Origin: Plumapathes pennacea
Taxonomy: Eukaryota > Cnidaria > Anthozoa > Antipatharia > Myriopathidae
NCBI GenBank assembly: GCA_964036295.1
Contig: OZ038473.1
Span: forward strand, 2,115,501 to 2,179,500
Direction: 5' to 3'
DNA: 64,000 nucleotides
The position numbers and the translations under genes are program-made. The notes beneath the pieces are model-generated. The model searched no databases. It was not told the DNA's origin and was given only the letters and a program-made list of their open reading frames with translations. This document shows, piece by piece, positions 59,467-64,000 of this stretch. Within the stretch, counting starts at the first letter, position 1. Each line of letters opens with the position of its first letter.

Positions 59467-59620
59467 AGTCAAACTTGTATTAAGGGGACACCCTTAGAGC
59501 ATTGTGAAATGTCCGCTTTTTACAGGCTGTCCGCTTAATACAGGCAGAGTTTACAATATTCTTCTGGGGAGTTAGATTTTCGGGACTTAGACAACTGTCC
59601 ACTTAATACAGGTCTGACTG
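59467..59620. mobile_element. 154-bp MITE with cagtca/tgactg ends
   Basis: cagtcaaacttgtattaagg mirrors cttaatacaggtctgactg with a few mismatches. Left flank TA; the right flank TA is not intact. Termini resemble pogo/Tigger-type elements (inference). The interior repeats tgtccgcttaatacag. Confidence 0.6.
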
Positions 59621-59910
59621 CATAAAGCATTAAAAGCCCACCCGCCCAAGTGGTTCGAGATATGGTCCTTGAGTGCTTATTTCTAAACCCACTGTAATAT
59701 AAACAAAAACATCTTACAGAGAAACATCGCCCTGAATAATGGCTTATCAAAAGGTCTATTGTATGCTCTCGAGATACGCACAACATTTATGTTTATAAAA
59801 GTTGTGTCCGGTGCATTATCAGTTTCATGTTCGGCTTGATCAAAGCTCCGTCTCGCCGACAAAAGATAACGGGTGTGCGTATTGTAGACATGTGAGTGTT
59901 GATTGGAGCA

Positions 59911-60198
59911 CGATTTGAATTTCACCGACGCGCACGTAGACAACCAACTAACTCAACATCTCGGTGAAAGCTATAATCGAGAAAGATTCCAAAAGAGGAT
60001 TTCACTCGGGCACATATTCAGTTAATAAACGCAAACAGAAAGGTGCCTGTTGTTCGATTTGAATTTCACCGACGCGTACGTAGACAACCAACTAACTCAA
60101 CATCTCGGTGAAAGCTATAATCGAGAAAGATTCCAAAAGAGGATTTCACTTGGGCACATATTCAGTTAATAAGCGCAAACAGAAAGGTGCCTGTTGCA
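59911..60198. repeat. 144-bp tandem duplication
   Basis: 59911-60054 and 60055-60198 are almost identical (cgatttgaatttcaccgacg ... aaaggtgcctgttg), with differences such as cgcacgtag/cgtacgtag. Confidence 0.9.
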
Positions 60199-63100
60199 AA
60201 GAGATGTTCGCCTCTCAAGATGGCGGCAAATATCTGCTGATAGCACATGTGCATATCCATAGAGGAAACTAGTTATTTTAAAATTAATTTCAGGACCGAA
60301 TATTCAAGACTCCACTTCTTTCCTTATGATATTTACGAGCTCTGCTTTAATTCTAGACTCAAACACGCAAAAAAAAAAAAAACAACAAAAACAACAAAAC
60401 AAAAAAAAAAAAAAAAAAAAAAAGAAGCAATGTGGATTTTGTTCTACGCCAAAGTGAACTTTGTTATTCGAATATGCTCATCGATAATTTTCGTTGGAGT
60501 GGTCATTTCGTTGGAGTGGTCCCTTCAGGATTCAATCTGGCAGCCCAAGAGTTGGAAGTCAACACTCCGTGCTATAATAATAAGGTACTCATCGAGTGCT
60601 TTTCGTTTGAGTCGGCGGTCACACCTTTAGTTTTCATTTCGCACTTTTGGCGCAGTCCAGAAGGGTTAAAGTGAACACTGCTATTAGATTGTGCCCATTG
60701 AGAGCTTCTACCTGAGAGGTCACACCCCTAGGTTTCAGAAGTTTAACGTTTTCTAGGTTGAGATTCAAGTTCGTCCTTAGCAGTGAAAAAATATAAAAAT
60801 TACTATTAGCCGATAGGCAGAATGAAACATTTTGAAAGACGAGTTCTGGGCAAACAAGCTGGATTTTGAAAATGTAGTTCGTCGGATTGATCGACACTTA
60901 TGACTGGAGTGAACCGCCGCATAAAATAAACCTAAAAGAATATTTGGTTTCACTTTAACATTATTACCTTGGTTGGCAGTTAAGTATGACTTTAACAGCT
61001 ATGGAACAGTTGCAGACTGAGGAAACCAAATTTGGATGGATAACACCAAAACTGCTTTTTTGATCACAGCTCTGTTGATCCTCAAACCAAAACTTGACTC
61101 TTGAAAATGGTTATATATTCAATCTAACTGTTCTTATAATGAGAAGTGTTTATGTTTTTCCTAACTTAGCAGGAGGTTTTAAAATGAAAATTGAGTCGGC
61201 TATCCCACACAAATTTTGCTGCCGGAAAAGCTCCATTCGAAGTGGCTTAATACCTTCGAGAGATAGAACAACGGAAATTGGAGCGACCTTAAGTACCGAT
61301 ACATACAAGGTAAAGAGAGCGGGCGGCAAGCCAGCCTTACGCCACCACAAGTCATTTATGCTTCTTCACATGAAAACTATACGTAATAAACCTTCCGCAC
61401 GCAGCAGGGAGCAGAGATGAAATTGCTTTCATGAGACGGATTTGCATGAAGAAAAGTGAACATGAAATGAACCGCGGGTTGCTTGGTGTGAAAATAGCCA
61501 GCTTTTCAAGTCTGATTGAAGTTTCCGTCTGTCCATATGATGAACTGGTTTATATCACCAACAGAAATTTGTATGCCGGGCGATAAATAATAAATTGACA
61601 TAAAATATTCAGGAAATGATGTGATTCGACTGCTTGAAGCATACACTCCACGCCATTAACGCGGTTTTCATTGCTAAAAAGCGAATTCAATATGATTAAT
61701 CCAGTTGAAACACCAAAGGTTTGTCTGAGTAAAGGACATAACATTGTTTCAAGGCGGCGAAGAGTCTGTTTTTTCATGCTGAATGGTATAACAATAGTGG
61801 TATTATACGAAGATGTTTCATCGCAGATACAAATGCTAACCAACACTGGTAAATAAGATTTTACGGAAAGCCGCGGCCTTCTGCTGCGAGCTTGCAACGA
61901 TTGATCCACTGATTCGCTTGCAATCATTTGACCCAGCCTAACACACCATATGCGAGAGTTTTTCCCCGCCATTTCGCTGCCACATAACTATTCACATTAA
62001 TAGTCGAGTACTGCATCCTCGTTCCCAGATGCAAGTACTGGTCTTTCCGCAAAGCTTCCGCAAAGCACGCAAGGTGCTCTTGATGAGTGAAAATGTTGTT
62101 TTTTAAAACATGTATTTTTTATGTTATCCTTATTATGCTGTCGGTAATAGCTTGTCAGATCAATCTCCCACTTGCCATGATTAAACTGTAATGTACATCA
62201 CAGTGTTTTAACGTATTTCTTTCATCCGGGAAAACTAGCTAGGGACAAGCCTTGGGGCCTGAATTGCCCTGGGAACGAGCTTGAAAAAAAAAAAATAAAT
62301 AAATAAAAATGGCCGATGCAGATTTTCAACCAAGTGCGCAAAGCATCATGGCGAGATATTGACTCATTGACTGGCTGTTAAAAGGTTTTTGCATTAGCTG
62401 ACGAATCACATTCTATGTCACTACATATAATGCTGCTTAGATAAAGTAAGTATATTGTGTAACTGTGATGTTTCGTCGGAGTGGTTGGTTTCGAAGCAGT
62501 TGTAAGCTGACGTACAAAAGCATGATTTTGGTAAGTGAGTGTCCCTTGTATTTTTCCCATAGCTTTAGTCCTGAATACGTTGTATAGGAACATTTAGTGC
62601 CGTAGACAAATAAGTATTACTTTATTTGGCATGCGAGGTGTTGCTCTTGTTGTATTCTTGAGTTCGCCTGAGTATTCTGCAGTTTTTCGATTTCCCCACT
62701 GATTGGAAGACGAAATAAGAGTCGACTTAGAATTTCAGAAAAAGACCGGTTTAGTACTATCAGTTCTCGTTACTTGTAAACGCAAATCTCGAGCGCTTTT
62801 CAAATCAATACCTCCCCGCCAAATATAAAATATTATACAAGGTTTTTTTTGTTATCTTCTACGGCGTCCGTTCTGCTAGTTCAGCAAACCATTTAAAAAT
62901 AGCTATCTCTTAATCAGCAAAGGCCTACCTAGCCGCATTTGATTGCCGACTCCATTCCAAGGTTAATTTCATTCTAATGCTATTAGTATGAGCACTGATA
63001 AAATCCATCTTCAAGGAACAAAGTAAAAGTTAACTATCACCATTACATATCGTATGTAGCCACAGAGAATATCAAAGATGGAAATTATGCAGCTGACTTT

Positions 63101-64000
63101 AGACCATTTTTCCCGCGGTACTTTGCCTGATGCACGTAGCAAGATGTATTTTATTTTATTTTTCGGGATGTTATCAATATAATTTTCGTCGTGCATTTTA
63201 TTAAGGGTTAATTAGAAATCCTAGTATATCGCTTCCTTTTATCTTTATCTTTAGATCGTCGGCACTAAAATAAGTTATCAAAGGAATACCTAATGGAATA
63301 GCAGAGTTTCTACCGCAACGCTGTGCAAATTAACAAGAGCTTTGTATTTCGAGATGTTTGTTAAAAGCCTTTTAAAAGTGTTCCGCGAGTGACCTGAAAC
63401 AAGCTGTCAATAAAAGTTAAACGAAATTACTGTTCCTTTTGTCAACCTGTTAGTTTATTCTATGTTCCATGTCCGTAACCCTTTTCTCGAGCGCAGAATT
63501 GAAAGCGATCAAACATAAAAAAATTAATTCTGTACAGTCCACATAAATTGCTGTGATTCTCAGTTTGTCTTTTTCTATTTTTTTTTTCTTTTAGACTGAA
63601 CAACTTGCTATATAAAGAAGAACGTAACAACAATGTTTACAGCGATCACTATAAAAGCTTCACTCTTTTTTAAGATGGTGCTTTAAGTAAAATTATTACT
63701 AGATGAATATTAGGTGAATAATGAACATCGGCCAACTTCGTAAGAGAGACATATTTTATTGTTTTGTTTTTCTTTCTTGCCTACTTATAGCTTCAGTTTT
63801 TAACTATTTTTTTCCAAGAACTGTTGGACCTTATGTTCGCCCGGAGCTGTAAAATGTATCAACTGAAGTCCTAGTCATATAAGTATCTTTACTAGACAAT
63901 CCTTGTCAGTTATGAATAATGCAGGTGACTTAATACTACAGAAGAACTTAAAAAAATCAATTTAAGAAACATGAACAACAGATAAGTTGTCGGACGGTGC
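60199..64000. other. right-edge region, no gene recognised
   Basis: An A-rich tract lies at 60369-60423. AAGATGGCGGC at 60217-60227 matches the YY1-type core-promoter motif, but no gene follows that I can identify. The longest frame (61550-61972, minus, 140 codons) has no recognisable motif. No tRNA or repeat family seen. Confidence 0.4.

Noticed and set aside
61550..61972. 140-codon minus-strand frame
   Set aside because: No recognisable domain, no transmembrane pattern typical of a receptor, and AT-rich frames of this length occur by chance.

Overview
The window reads as an animal genome, most likely a cnidarian (anthozoan or stony coral). Coding information is split into short phase-1 exons with GT/AG borders. 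The products are metazoan: PAN/apple, EGF-like and fibrinogen C-terminal domains, a rhodopsin-class receptor, and an ERGIC3 C-terminus. Introns and spacers are full of palindromic miniature transposons, tRNA-derived SINEs, a LINE fragment and microsatellites. No prokaryotic operons, rRNA, CRISPR or viral genes were seen. The species call is inference.

Left third (1-27.4 kb): two tandem paralogous + strand genes. Gene 1 enters from beyond the left edge. Twelve exons are visible (1320-8430): ten 126-nt EGF exons, one compact 99-nt EGF exon, and a terminal fibrinogen-like exon. Gene 2 (15593-26189) is complete in 11 exons and encodes about 725 aa: signal peptide, PAN-like domain, nine EGF-like domains and a fibrinogen-like domain. 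All exon lengths and phases join without a frame break. In gene 1 a pair of EGF exons plus a TGTGT/TGTGC/TGTAC pentamer array has been amplified in tandem as a unit of about 0.7 kb. The paralogs differ by transposon insertions, so each can serve as the empty site for the other.

Middle third (28262-50184): about 22 kb of one satellite with a 404-bp monomer. It contains a higher-order repeat of 16 monomers (6463 bp) present twice in tandem, plus shortened 381-bp monomers. Within each monomer a 264-bp core is bounded by 16-bp inverted repeats. A tRNA-like segment lies just left of the array and a tRNA-headed SINE abuts its right end.

Right part (50.4-64 kb): sparse in genes. On the minus strand there is an exon encoding the C-terminus of ERGIC3 (51439-51540) and an intronless class A GPCR (55528-56586). 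The receptor has the amine-receptor signature but lacks the usual extracellular disulfide. The rest is repeats: a 335-bp triplicate, nested MITEs with a clear 9-bp target duplication, a tRNA-Ser-derived SINE and short tandem duplications. From about 60.2 kb to the end I recognise no gene.

The two EGF/fibrinogen genes probably encode secreted, calcium-binding adhesion or recognition proteins. Nothing indicates that the GPCR or ERGIC3 exon works with them.
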